Assembly: GCA_963716005.1 (NCBI GenBank)
Contig: OY970285.1
Location: 1,054,001-1,118,000 of the forward strand
Direction: 5' to 3'
DNA from: CAVRUF01 sp963716005
GTDB taxonomy: Bacteria > Actinomycetota > Thermoleophilia > Gaiellales > Gaiellaceae
DNA length: 64,000 nt
Below, piece by piece: positions 8,291 to 16,518 of the stretch. The notes beneath the pieces are model-generated. The model was not told where the DNA came from. It did no database searches and worked only from the letters and a program-made list of their open reading frames with translations. Within the stretch, counting starts at the first letter, position 1. Each line of letters begins with the position of its first letter. Both the position numbers and the translations under genes were made by a program.

Positions 8291-8296
8291 ATAGTA
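8291..8296 (-). promoter_or_regulatory. -10 box of SOS-regulated LysM gene
   Basis: TACTAT on the minus strand lies 8 nt before the ATG at 8282, with the LexA box filling the gap. No good -35 box is seen. Confidence 0.5.
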
Positions 8297-8315
8297 GCGG
8301 AAGCCGTCGGACGGA

Positions 8316-8783
8316 CTACAGATCGACGAGCCGCGGCGTCCCGTTCTCGATCACGGCCATCGTGTGCCTCGGGGCCCGGCGCCGCTCGGTGGGGCTCCCC
8401 GGGTTCACGATCCAGACGCCACTGTCGAGCGTCGCCTCCGGCAAGTGCGTGTGCCCGTACGCAACCAGGGCGCATCTGGGAAACCACGACCGCAGGCGCG
8501 CGTGCCGCCCCTCGGCCGGGCCCGGATCGTGGACGAGGCCGATCCGCAGCCCGCCCACCTCGACGACCCGCCGCTCGGGCAGCGACTCGCGCAGCGGCCA
8601 CTCGTCCATGTTCCCGTGGACGGCGTACACCGGCGCGTACGCCTCGAGCACGGCGAGCACGGACGCCTCGGTGAAGTCGCCGACGTGGAGGATCGCCTCC
8701 GCCTCGCCGAGCAGGCGCTCGCATTCCTCGGGAAGCCGCCGCTCGCCGCGCGGCATGTGCGTGTCGCCGAGGAGCGCGATCAC
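8316..8783 (-). CDS. YfcE/MJ0936-type metallophosphoesterase
   Basis: A 155-residue calcineurin-like phosphodiesterase. The metal motifs are complete and in order: LLGDTHMPRG (GDxH), LHVGDFTE (GD), VHGNMDEWPL (GNxD), LVHDPG, and YGHTHLPEA (GHTH). The usual activity of the family is on phosphodiesters such as bis-pNPP; the natural substrate is unknown. The start is GTG at 8783, forming a 4-nt GTGA overlap with the stop of the upstream aminopeptidase, so it is translated as part of that operon. An open frame continues upstream but belongs to the aminopeptidase region. Confidence 0.88.
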   Translation of the reverse strand: MIALLGDTHMPRGERRLPEECERLLGEAEAILHVGDFTEASVLAVLEAYAPVYAVHGNMDEWPLRESLPERRVVEVGGLRIGLVHDPGPAEGRHARLRSWFPRCALVAYGHTHLPEATLDSGVWIVNPGSPTERRRAPRHTMAVIENGTPRLVDL

Positions 8784-9894
8784 GCGTCGAGGAAGCGGCC
8801 GTCCCGGTAGACGAGCTCGCCGTCCGCGTAGACCTCGCCGCCGCGCCGCAGGTCGCAGACGATGTCCCAGTGGAGCGCCGACACGTTCGTCCCGCCCGTG
8901 ACCGGATACGAGCGGCCGAGCGCCATGTGCACCGTGCCGCCGATCTTCTCGTCGAAGAGCGTGTTCAGCGTGAACTCGGTGATCGCCTCGTTCATCCCGA
9001 AGGCGAACTCGCCCACGCGGCGGGCGCCGTCGTCGAGCGCGAGCATCTCGTCGAGGAACGCCTGCCCCTGCCTCGCTTCGGCCGCGACAACCTCGCCGCC
9101 GGCGAAGCGCAGCTCGACGCCCTCGACGACGCGCCCGTGGAACTGCGCCGGGTAGCTGAACTTGATCGAGCCTTCGACGCTCGTCTCGACCGGTCCGGTG
9201 AAGATCTCGCCGTCGGGGAAGTTCTCGCGGCCCGCGCTCGGGATCCACGTCCGGCCCTCGACGCCGAACGTCAGATCCGTGTCCTCGGCGACGATCCGCA
9301 GCTCGCGTTTCGTGTTCGAGCCAGTCCGCCGTGCGCTCGAGCCGCTCGCCAAACGACCGCCAGAGCCCGGCCGGATCGTCCTGGTCGAGGAAGCCCGCGC
9401 GGTAGACGAAGTCCTCGTAGTCGGGGAGCGACATGCCCGCGTCCTGCGCCGCGGCCGGGCGTCGGATAGAGCGTCACGAGCCAGCGCAACTCCCCGGCGG
9501 AGACGCGTTCGAACAGGCGGTCGGAGAGCGGCTTGCGCGCCTTGTGGGCGAGCGCCTGGCGGGCCGGGTCGGCTCCGGTCAGCGAGCGCGTGTTCACCTC
9601 CGACTCGAAGACTATGCGGACGTCGGCGTGCTCGATCTCGTGCGAGCGAGCCGGGCTGACCCAGCCGAGCTGCTCGTCGCTTCCCTCCTCGATCAGCGCC
9701 TCGAGCGCCCCGTCGAGTTGAAAGCGGGCGTGCGGGTTCCCACCCGCGGCCAGGACCGCGCGGACCGTCTCGCGCACGAGCGGCGCGGCGAGCGGTGTCG
9801 AGTCGATGAGCACCAGGTCGCCCGGCTGGACGGCGGTCGAGTATCCGATTGCGACCTCTGCGAGCCGCTCGACGCGCGGATCAGACACGGCCAC
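8780..9894 (-). CDS. M29 aminopeptidase, copy 1 (frameshifted)
   Basis: A thermophilic-type M29 metallo-aminopeptidase (AmpS/AmpT family), which removes N-terminal residues from peptides in the cytosol. It is spread over three frames: MAVSDPRVERLAEVAIGYS to LYPTP (9894 to about 9460), then AGMSLPDYEDFVYRAG to TADWLEH (to about 9325), then RELRIVAEDTDLTFGVEGR to the stop at 8780. The C-terminal part keeps the zinc-site segments DEKIGGTVHMALG and ALHWDIVCDLR. The neighbouring paralogue aligns throughout in a single frame, which shows that the breaks are one-base indels. It overlaps the paralogue by 14 nt, so the pair looks like a tandem duplication. Confidence 0.82.
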
Positions 9895-11020
9895 CGGTGG
9901 CGACTTCCACGGCGGGCTCGGCGAGGAACACGCCGGCCTTCCAGATCAGCTCGCCGTCGGCGTACACCTCGCCGTCGGTGCGCAGGTCGCAGATGAGATC
10001 CCAATGGAGCCCGGACGAGTTCTGCCCGCCCGCCGTCGCGAACGACGCGCCGAGCGCGAGGTGCATCGTCCCGCCGATCTTCTCGTCCAGGAGAATGTTC
10101 CGCGTGAAGCGGTCGATCTCGTAGTTCAGCCCGAAGGCGATCTCCCCGGCGGTGCGGGCGCCCTCGTCGAGGTCGAGCAGCTCGCGCAGGTACGACTGCC
10201 CACGCGCCGCCTCCGCGTCGACAACCCGTCCGCCCTCGAAGCGCAGGCGCACGTCTTCGACCTCGTGACCCATGAAGACCGCGGGGAACGTGAAGCGGAT
10301 CTCGCCCTCCGTCGCGGTCTCGACGGGGCTCGTGAAGACCTCGCCGTCGGGCAGGTTGTGCTTGCCGTCGGCCGCGAGCCACGTGCGGCCCTCGACGCCG
10401 AGGCGGAGATCGGTGTCGGGTCCGAGGATGCGCAGCTCGCGAACGCCCGCGAGCTCGTCCGCTCTCGCGTGGAGCGCGCCCGCGATCGAGCGCCAGTACT
10501 CCTCGGGCGCCTCGGCGTCGGCGTGGCAGGCGCCGAAGAAGAACGCCTCGTACTCCTCGAGCGACATGCCGGCGTCCTGCGCGTGCGCGTGCGTGGGATG
10601 GAGCGTGCCGCACCAGCGGAGCTCCCCGTCCGAGATCCGTTCCCAGCGGCGGTTCGAGAGCTTGCGCTGCGTGGCGATGTACGCGCTGTGGCGGCGCTCG
10701 TCCGCGCTGGAGAACGATCGCGTGTTCTGCTCCGACCAGATAGTCACGATCGCGTCGACCTGCTCGATCTCGTGCCACTGCGTCGGTGCGATGTAGGCGA
10801 GCTGCTCGTCCGTGCCCTCGGCGACCAGGAGCTCGTTCAGCCCGGTCGGGACGATGTTCGAGTACGGGTGCGCGCCGACGCGGAGGGCCGACCTGTAGAG
10901 CGCGAGCGCGAGCGGCGCGCCCACGTCGAAGCCGTCGATCCGCAGGACGTCGCCCTTGCCGAGACCGAGGGCGTATCCGACCACGAGCTCGGCCAGCCGG
11001 TCGACGCGGGGATCGTTCAC
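9881..11020 (-). CDS. M29 aminopeptidase, copy 2
   Basis: An intact 379-residue M29 aminopeptidase. The N-terminal Rossmann-like domain starts MNDPRVDRLAELVVGYA. The C-terminal domain carries the two-metal site residues typical of the family: EIAFGLNYEID, LDEKIGGTMHLALG and GLHWDLICDLR (the HWD pair supplies the last ligands). The start is GTG at 11020, 6 nt downstream of an extended -10 box TGG-TATAAC, so the mRNA is probably leaderless and the promoter serves copy 2, copy 1 and the phosphoesterase. It lies downstream of the DUF1611/epimerase pair, suggesting a peptide-use locus. Confidence 0.92.
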   Translation of the reverse strand: MNDPRVDRLAELVVGYALGLGKGDVLRIDGFDVGAPLALALYRSALRVGAHPYSNIVPTGLNELLVAEGTDEQLAYIAPTQWHEIEQVDAIVTIWSEQNTRSFSSADERRHSAYIATQRKLSNRRWERISDGELRWCGTLHPTHAHAQDAGMSLEEYEAFFFGACHADAEAPEEYWRSIAGALHARADELAGVRELRILGPDTDLRLGVEGRTWLAADGKHNLPDGEVFTSPVETATEGEIRFTFPAVFMGHEVEDVRLRFEGGRVVDAEAARGQSYLRELLDLDEGARTAGEIAFGLNYEIDRFTRNILLDEKIGGTMHLALGASFATAGGQNSSGLHWDLICDLRTDGEVYADGELIWKAGVFLAEPAVEVATGGRV

Positions 11021-11026
11021 CGGGCC

Positions 11027-11032
11027 GTTATA
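11027..11032 (-). promoter_or_regulatory. extended -10 promoter of the aminopeptidase operon
   Basis: TATAAC with an upstream TGG (extended -10) lies on the minus strand, 6 nt before the GTG at 11020. It sits just beyond the stop of the DUF1611 gene (11040) and gives a leaderless transcript. Confidence 0.6.
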
Positions 11033-11039
11033 CCAATTG

Positions 11040-12064
11040 TCAACGCAGATCTACAGCGGCCAGGACGGCGTCGACGAGACGGCCTGGTCCGAAACGGACA
11101 GGGTCGTCCGCGACCAGGCCGGTGTCCCGTTCGGCGTCCGCGACTGCGAATTTCGCAGCGTCCTCGTCGAGCGCGCTCGTGTTGAGCGCGATCGGCCACG
11201 ACCGGCGCCGGGCGCACGGTGAGCGCCGACGCGCTCGTACAGGTCGACGAGCTCGGCGAGCGACGCGAGCGGATGGCCCGGCACGCCTTCGAACTCGGTC
11301 GTTCCCGCGGCGTGGCAAAGGACGAGCGCGTGCGGCGCACTCCCGTGGAGCAGTCCGAGCGTGACCCCGGAGAATTGCGGGTGGAGGAGCGCGCCCTGGC
11401 CCTCGACCCAGAGGAGGTCGCCGCGCTTCGAGCCCTCGAGGACGAGGCGCTCGGCCGCGCCGGCGAGGAAATCGGCCACGACGGCGTCGACGGCGATCCC
11501 CCAACCCTCGATCATGATCCCGGTCTGGCCCGTCGGGACGAACACCGAGGCGAGCCCGCGCCGCTCGGCCTCGCGGTGCAGCTCGATCGCCATCGTCTTC
11601 TTGCCCACGGCGCAGTCGGAGCCAACAGTCAGCACGACCGTTGCGCCGTGGGTCAGGTTCTCGCCGGTCGGCACGCTCAGGTCCTCCGGCGGCTTGCGTA
11701 GGTCGTGTAACTCCACCCCGCGTTCGGCGGCGAGCGCGGCCAGCTCGGGATCGTCGGCCAGGAACTCGTGCATGCCGGCTTCGACGCCCATCCCCGCGTC
11801 GATCGACTCGAGGATGAGCGCGCGCCAGGCGGGGCCGAGCCGTCCGCCCGCGACCGCGACCCCGATCAGCGCCGTGTCGGGCTCGTACGGCAGCGCGTCG
11901 GCGACGGAACCGACAATCGGCACGCCCTCGTAGGTCTCCCCCGCGCGCTCCGAATCGAGGATCGCGACCACTTCGTCGCGCCGGTATCGGACGATGCCGC
12001 GCATCGTCTTGCCGTAGTGCGGGTCGTCCGAGTAGCCCTCAGCGAGGATCAGATAGCGCTTCAT
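11040..12064 (-). CDS. DUF1611 P-loop protein, DgcN-like (frameshifted C-terminus)
   Basis: A DUF1611 protein: an N-terminal Rossmann-like domain (MKRYLILAEGYSDDPHYGK) followed by a P-loop NTPase-like domain with VLTVGSDCAVGKKTMAIELH (about residues 155-175). The protein follows one frame to VDLYERVGA and then continues near 11200 in another frame as IALNTSALDEDAAKFAVADA to the stop at 11040, which is the usual C-terminus of the family. Members next to an enolase-superfamily racemase (DgcN with DgcA) have been linked to D-glutamate catabolism through N-acetylation. The gene directly upstream here is such an epimerase, overlapping by 26 nt, so the same role is likely but not proven. Confidence 0.8.
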
Positions 12065-13065
12065 GGACTCCTAGGCCGGGCGCGTCGGCCGGGATCTGGA
12101 CGCCGTTTTCGAACGCGACCCCCGGCCACGGATCGTGCGCGAGGAGGAGGTTCCCGTCGAGGTCGACGTGGTCGCAGAGGCTCGCCATCTGCGCGCCGGC
12201 CGAGATCGACAGGCCGGACTCGATCATGCAGCCGAGCATGACGCCGAGCCCGAGGGACCTGGCCGCGGCGGCCATCTTGACGCCCTCGCGGATCCCGCCC
12301 GACTTCGCGAGCTTGATGTTGATCCCGTGCGCGCGCTCGGCGCACTCGGCCACATCCGCAAGCGTGTGGCAGTCCTCGTCCACGTAGATCGGGAGCTTCG
12401 CGGCCGCCTTCAGCTTCGGGCCGTCCGGCGAGCCGGCCGGGAGCGGCTGCTCCACGTACTCGACGCCGAGCCCGGCCAGAGCGGCGACGCTCTCGATCGC
12501 CTCGTCGAGCTCCCAGTACTCGTTCACGTCGACCATCAGGGGGAGATCGGTTTGCGCACGCACGGCGCGGACGCGCTCGACGTCGAGCCCGTCGCGGCCG
12601 CCGAGCTTCAGCTTCAGGCGCCGGAAGCGCGGGTCGACGTCGCCCGTGCGCCGCGCCATGTCGTCGGGATCGCCGAGCCAGATGGTCCACGAGGTCGGCG
12701 GCCCGGTGCGCGGCAGGCCGAGGAGCTTCCACACCGGCAGTCCGGCGAGCTTCCCGCACAGGTCGTGGAGCGCGAGGTCGACGGCGGCCTTGGCGGAGCC
12801 GTTGCCGGGGATCTCCGCGAGCCGCTCGCCGATCTCCTCGAGCGCGAACGGATCGTCGCCGAGGAGGCTCTCCGCCTCGCCGAGGAACGCGACGACCGAC
12901 TCGACGCTCTCGCCGTAGTGCTCCTGCGGCGACGCTTCGCCGAAGCCCGTGACGCCGTTCGCGCCGGAGCTCGATCCAGACGAGCGGCGCGTCGACCGAG
13001 GTCTCACGCGCGATCGTGAACGGCTGCTCGAGCGGAACCGAGACGGTTCGGTGGGTCAATTCCAC
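12039..13065 (-). CDS. dipeptide epimerase / DgcA-like enolase-superfamily enzyme (one frameshift)
   Basis: An enolase-superfamily enzyme of the L-Ala-D/L-Glu (dipeptide) epimerase group, about 340 aa. The acid-base lysine motif RRLKLKLGG, metal ligands in MVDVNEYW, YVEQPLP and IYVDEDC, and the second lysine in INIKLAKSGG are all present. It begins GTG at 13065 (MELTHRTVSVPLEQPF). A single inserted C near 12965 moves the frame; after it the family sequence resumes as ANGVTGFGEASPQEHYGE. It is the first gene of a pair with DUF1611 and lies upstream of two aminopeptidases. It probably inverts D-Glu-containing or N-acetyl-D-Glu substrates. Confidence 0.85.
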
Positions 13066-13072
13066 GGCGGCT

Positions 13073-13078
13073 AGAGTA
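13073..13078 (-). promoter_or_regulatory. -10 box of the epimerase operon
   Basis: TACTCT on the minus strand, 7 nt before the GTG at 13065, implies leaderless transcription. The complementary strand of the same bases offers a TAGAGT that could serve the tRNA-Arg gene, so this may be a divergent promoter. Confidence 0.45.
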
Positions 13079-13087
13079 CTTCGCCTA

Positions 13088-13160
13088 GCGCCTGTAGCTC
13101 AGGGGATAGAGCGCGCGCCTCCGGAGCGCGAGGTCGTAGGTTCGATTCCTACCAGGCGCA
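13088..13160 (+). tRNA. tRNA-Arg (CCG)
   Basis: 73 nt. Acceptor GCGCCTG pairs with CAGGCGC followed by discriminator A. The D arm is GCTC...GAGC, the anticodon stem CGCGC/GCGCG closes loop CTCCGGA with anticodon CCG, and the T arm is GTAGG-TTCGATT-CCTAC. CCA is not encoded. It reads Arg codon CGG. Confidence 0.95.
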
Positions 13161-13326
13161 TAGCGCACCCATTTGGGCCACCTCGGGCCACCCGGGATCC
13201 GCGTCGGGCGCACCTACCTGCCCTGAACCCGCCGGAGGGGAGCCCCGGCTCCCACTGAAGCCGTGTGACGAGTGATACTTACGCACCGGTCCGCGAAACG
13301 TTTGTCTCGATGAAGGGAGGCCACCC

Positions 13327-13779
13327 ATGGCCACGGAACGCAGGTGGAGAGCCGTCGCGCTGCTCGCACTCGGCATCGTCCTCGGGATAGCTCTGACGGC
13401 GAGCCCGGCCGCGAGCCACGTCGCAGGCTGGACGCACAACTGGAACAAGCACATCAAGCCAAGAGCCGACAAGCGCTACGTGAACACGCACGAGTTCCTG
13501 TGGGCGGTCATCAATGCCGACGGGACGCTGGCGCGCGGAAGCCGTGTCGTGTCCGCAGATCTCATCGCCGGAAGCCAGTACGAGGTCATCTTCAATCGGA
13601 ACGTGACGGGCTGCGCGTACAACGCTGTCGTCGGGACTCCGGGCTCGTCCGTCTTTCCCGCGCCCGGCGGGGCGGAGGTTGCGGGCAGGAGCGGGAAGCC
13701 GAACGGCGTGGCGATCCAAACGTTCACCCCGGCCGGAAGCGCCGACCAGCGACCGTTCCACCTGCAGGTGATCTGCTAG
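13327..13779 (+). CDS. secreted hypothetical protein
   Basis: 150 aa with an N-terminal signal or anchor segment (AVALLALGIVLGIALTASPAASH, about residues 9-31) and a polar exported domain. GGGAGG stands 8 nt before the ATG, so unlike many neighbours it has a Shine-Dalgarno. Two cysteines, in VTGCAYN and at the C-terminal residue, could pair outside the cell. I do not recognise a family. It lies between tRNA-Arg and the propeller/lysyl-oxidase gene. Confidence 0.7.
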   Translation: MATERRWRAVALLALGIVLGIALTASPAASHVAGWTHNWNKHIKPRADKRYVNTHEFLWAVINADGTLARGSRVVSADLIAGSQYEVIFNRNVTGCAYNAVVGTPGSSVFPAPGGAEVAGRSGKPNGVAIQTFTPAGSADQRPFHLQVIC

Positions 13780-13837
13780 CGGCGCTATCAGGCGCATTCG
13801 CCCGACCGACCATCCCGACCCTCGCCGACCGAATCGC

Positions 13838-13843
13838 TACCTT
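13838..13843 (+). promoter_or_regulatory. -10 box before the propeller/lysyl-oxidase gene
   Basis: TACCTT lies 8 nt before the ATG at 13852, the leaderless pattern. Confidence 0.4.
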
Positions 13844-13851
13844 GTAGCGGC

Positions 13852-15423
13852 ATGCGGGGGGTCGCGCAGCTGACGGGAGCAGCAATCCTGGCGGGAACGC
13901 TTGGGGCCGGAGCGGCCCAGGCAGCGTTCCTCGCTCCGCCTGCGACGACGCCGACGATCGCCGCGGCGGCCAAGGGCCGGCTCGCGCTCATCTCGCCGAC
14001 GACCGGCATCCGCGTCGTGCTCCCCGAGACCGCGGCGCAGCCCTCGTGGTCGCCGAACGGCCGCACGGTCGCGTTCGTGCGCGGCAACGACATCTACACG
14101 CTGCAGATCCAGACGAACACGCTGCGCAGGCTGACGAACACGCCGAACGCCGACAGCGGGCCCGCCTGGTCGCCGGACGGATCGAGGATCGCCTGGAGCG
14201 CGAACCAGGACATCCGCGTGATGAACGCCGACGGAAACGGCAAGCAGCTGCTCGCGGCCGGCGGGGGCCGCGAGGTCGAGCCCGCCTGGGACGTCGACGG
14301 GTCGCGTGTCCTCTTCGCCACGGACCGCGACGGGAACTTCGACCTCTGGGCGGTGAACGTCTCGACCGACGTGCAGACCCCGGTCGTCCAGCTCGCCGGC
14401 GACCAGCGCGACCCGGCCTTCGCGCCGAACGGGACGCGCCTCGCGTACTCGTCGCGCAGCTCCGGCAACACCGACATCTGGACGTCCGAGACGAACGGCT
14501 CCTCGCCGGTGCGCCTCACGACGAACACCGCTCCGGACACGCAGCCCGCGTGGTCGCCGTCCAGCGCGCGCATCGCGTTCTCGAGCACACGGAACGGCTC
14601 GGCCCGCATCTGGACGATGGCCGCGAACGGCAACGACGAGCGCGTCGTCACCGGCTCGCGCGCCGGCGACTACCACCCCTCGTGGGCGAACGGCGCCACC
14701 GTGCCGGTGCTCCCCCTCAAGGGCGAAAAGCTTCCCGATCTCGACCAGCGCTCCCCGGCCGGGCTCGTCACGATCAAGCTGCACGGCCACTGGCACCTGG
14801 GCTTCGACTCGGCGGTCGACAACGTCGGCACGGGCCCTCTCTGGATCCGCGGCACCCGGCCGAACCGAAACGTGAAAACGATGCGCGCCGACCAGCTGGT
14901 CGAGCTGCGAGGCGGCAAGGTGCGCCGCTACAAGAGCATCGGCAAGCTCCAGTACGAGTCGCACCCGCCCCACCGCCACTGGCACTACGAGCCGTTCGAG
15001 CGCTTCGAGCTGCGCCGCGCCTCCGACTTCTCGATGCTCGTCCGCGACCGCAAGAGCGGCTTTTGCCTCGCCGACCACTACGGCGGCGCGTGGGGACGCG
15101 TGAAGGGCGAGGGCCCGCCGCGCTTCCTCGGCAACTGCGGGATGAACAACCGGCGCCTCCTCCACGTGGAGCAGGGCTCGTCGATCGGGTACACCGACCG
15201 CTACCCGGCGCTCTTCCACGGTCAGGACGTTCGACTCACCGGCGTCTCCGCGGGGACGTATGTGCTCGTTCACCGAGCGAATCCGGAGCGAAAGGCCAAG
15301 GAGCTGCGCTACGACAACAACGCGGCGTCGCTTCGCATCCGCATCACCTGGCCCCAGGGCAAGAGCAACAGGCCGAGTATCCGCGTGCTGAAGACCTGCC
15401 AGACCAGCCAGTTCTGCGGCTAA
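13852..15423 (+). CDS. secreted TolB-type propeller fused to a lysyl oxidase domain
   Basis: 523 aa. A signal peptide (MRGVAQLTGAAILAGTLGAGAAQA) is followed by about six PD40/TolB-like beta-propeller repeats (PSWSPNGRTVAFVR, PAWSPDGSRIAWS, PAFAPNGTRLAYSS, PAWSPSSARIAFSS; residues 60-280). The C-terminal domain (about 300-523) matches lysyl oxidase: copper ligands in PHRHWHYEPFERFEL, the lysine of the LTQ cofactor in DRKSGFCLAD, and its tyrosine partner in IGYTDRYPALFHGQ, then LTGVSAGTYVL and the usual late DNN. Keeping both cofactor residues argues for an active secreted amine oxidase. The substrate is unknown. The propeller fusion is unusual to my knowledge. Confidence 0.85.
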   Translation: MRGVAQLTGAAILAGTLGAGAAQAAFLAPPATTPTIAAAAKGRLALISPTTGIRVVLPETAAQPSWSPNGRTVAFVRGNDIYTLQIQTNTLRRLTNTPNADSGPAWSPDGSRIAWSANQDIRVMNADGNGKQLLAAGGGREVEPAWDVDGSRVLFATDRDGNFDLWAVNVSTDVQTPVVQLAGDQRDPAFAPNGTRLAYSSRSSGNTDIWTSETNGSSPVRLTTNTAPDTQPAWSPSSARIAFSSTRNGSARIWTMAANGNDERVVTGSRAGDYHPSWANGATVPVLPLKGEKLPDLDQRSPAGLVTIKLHGHWHLGFDSAVDNVGTGPLWIRGTRPNRNVKTMRADQLVELRGGKVRRYKSIGKLQYESHPPHRHWHYEPFERFELRRASDFSMLVRDRKSGFCLADHYGGAWGRVKGEGPPRFLGNCGMNNRRLLHVEQGSSIGYTDRYPALFHGQDVRLTGVSAGTYVLVHRANPERKAKELRYDNNAASLRIRITWPQGKSNRPSIRVLKTCQTSQFCG

Positions 15424-15443
15424 CGGCCTCGCCGAGACGAAGG

Positions 15444-15449
15444 TAGAAT
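15444..15449 (+). promoter_or_regulatory. -10 box before corA copy 1
   Basis: TAGAAT lies 8 nt before an ATG at 15458 (MPKDDPLSSYGK), which is in a different frame from the corA ORF. Given the many indels here, 15458 could be the true corA start, joined by a frameshift near 15560. Confidence 0.45.
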
Positions 15450-15485
15450 TAGGGTCGATGCCGAAGGACGACCCGCTAAGTAGCT

Positions 15486-16481
15486 ATGGCAAGGCCTACG
15501 CTTCCCCGGCCCCGCATCCTGCGGGGGACCGCACGCCCGCCGGGCGCGGCCGCCGCACGTCCTGAACCGCGCATCGCGGAGCTCTCCGCCAACGGCCTCA
15601 CCTGGATCCTCGTCGACCAGCCGACGACCGAGGAGGCGGCGCTCGTCGCCGAGCGCTTCGGCTTCCACGAGCTCGACGTCGAGGACGTCCTCTCGAAGCG
15701 CCAGCGGCCGAAGATCGACGAGTACCCGGACTACCTCTTCGTCGTCCTGCACTTCCCGTTCTACGACAAGACCGTCCAGCGGCTGAACGCGGCCGAGCTC
15801 GACGTCTTCATCGGCAAGGACTTCCTCATCCTGCTGCCCAACGTCGAGCTGCACCCGGTCACGCACCTGTTCAACCAGTGCGACGAGGACCCGGCGCTGC
15901 GCGACGAGCTCTTCGCGAAGGGCTCCGGCTACCTGCTCTACCACGTCCTCGACGACCTCTTCGACTACTGCTTCCCGATCCTCGACAAGATCTCGCACAA
16001 GCTCGACCGCATCGAGGACGAGCTGTACGAGGGCCGCTCCGAGGAGATCGTCCGCGACATCTCCAATGCGAAGCAGGAGATCATCGCGTACCGGAAGATC
16101 ATCAAGCCTGAGCGCGCGACGGTGCGCGTGCTCGAGCGCTACATGGACCGCTTCCTCGCCGAGGACCTCGAGCTCTACTTCGACGACCTGGTCGACGCGA
16201 CCGAGCGGATCTGGGACCTACTCGACAACTACAAGGAGGTCGTCGAGGGTCTCGAGTCGACGAACGAGGCGTACATCGCCCACCGGCAGAACTACCGGCT
16301 GCAACTCCTCACGGTCGTCAGCGTCATCCTGCTGCCGCTGACGCTCATCGCGAGCTTCTTCGGCATGAACGTCGATTTCCCGGGCTCGGGCACGTCGGCC
16401 GCGTTCTGGGTGATCCTCTGCGTCATGCTCGGCCTCGGGCTCGGGCTGCTCGGCGGCTTCCTCTGGAAGCGCTGGCTCTAG
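15486..16481 (+). CDS. CorA-family divalent-cation transporter, copy 1
   Basis: 331 aa. The long cytosolic domain has the CorA pattern (DVEDVLSKRQRPKIDEYPDY), a helical stalk, and two C-terminal membrane helices. The first helix ends in the ion-selective signature FFGMNVDFPG (GMN near residue 290); the second is WVILCVMLGLGLGLLGGFLW. Family members form pentamers moving Mg2+, Co2+ or Zn2+. The first 30 residues are Pro/Arg-rich and atypical, and a promoter points to an ATG at 15458 in another frame, so the true N-terminus is uncertain. A paralogue lies at 50175. Confidence 0.88.
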   Translation: MARPTLPRPRILRGTARPPGAAAARPEPRIAELSANGLTWILVDQPTTEEAALVAERFGFHELDVEDVLSKRQRPKIDEYPDYLFVVLHFPFYDKTVQRLNAAELDVFIGKDFLILLPNVELHPVTHLFNQCDEDPALRDELFAKGSGYLLYHVLDDLFDYCFPILDKISHKLDRIEDELYEGRSEEIVRDISNAKQEIIAYRKIIKPERATVRVLERYMDRFLAEDLELYFDDLVDATERIWDLLDNYKEVVEGLESTNEAYIAHRQNYRLQLLTVVSVILLPLTLIASFFGMNVDFPGSGTSAAFWVILCVMLGLGLGLLGGFLWKRWL

Positions 16482-16504
16482 CCGCCCCGGGCGGCCAGAC
16501 CTGG

Positions 16505-16510
16505 TAGAAG
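16505..16510 (+). promoter_or_regulatory. -10-like box before the HIT gene
   Basis: TAGAAG stands 8 nt before the ATG at 16519, so the message is probably leaderless. Confidence 0.4.
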
Positions 16511-16518
16511 CGTCCTCG

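Noticed and set aside
13238..13253. GGGAGCC/GGCTCCC hairpin after tRNA-Arg as a terminator
   Set aside because: The loop is only two bases at full pairing and no T-run follows. It lies 78 nt after the tRNA, so support is too weak to list.
13016..13258. 80-codon frame containing PVAQGIERAPPEREVVGSIP
   Set aside because: This is the familiar false translation of a tRNA gene (tRNA-Arg here). The similar LDSNQGPTDYESAALTS over 40714-40787 and VGLEPTTLRLTAECSAN over tRNA-Asn were rejected for the same reason.
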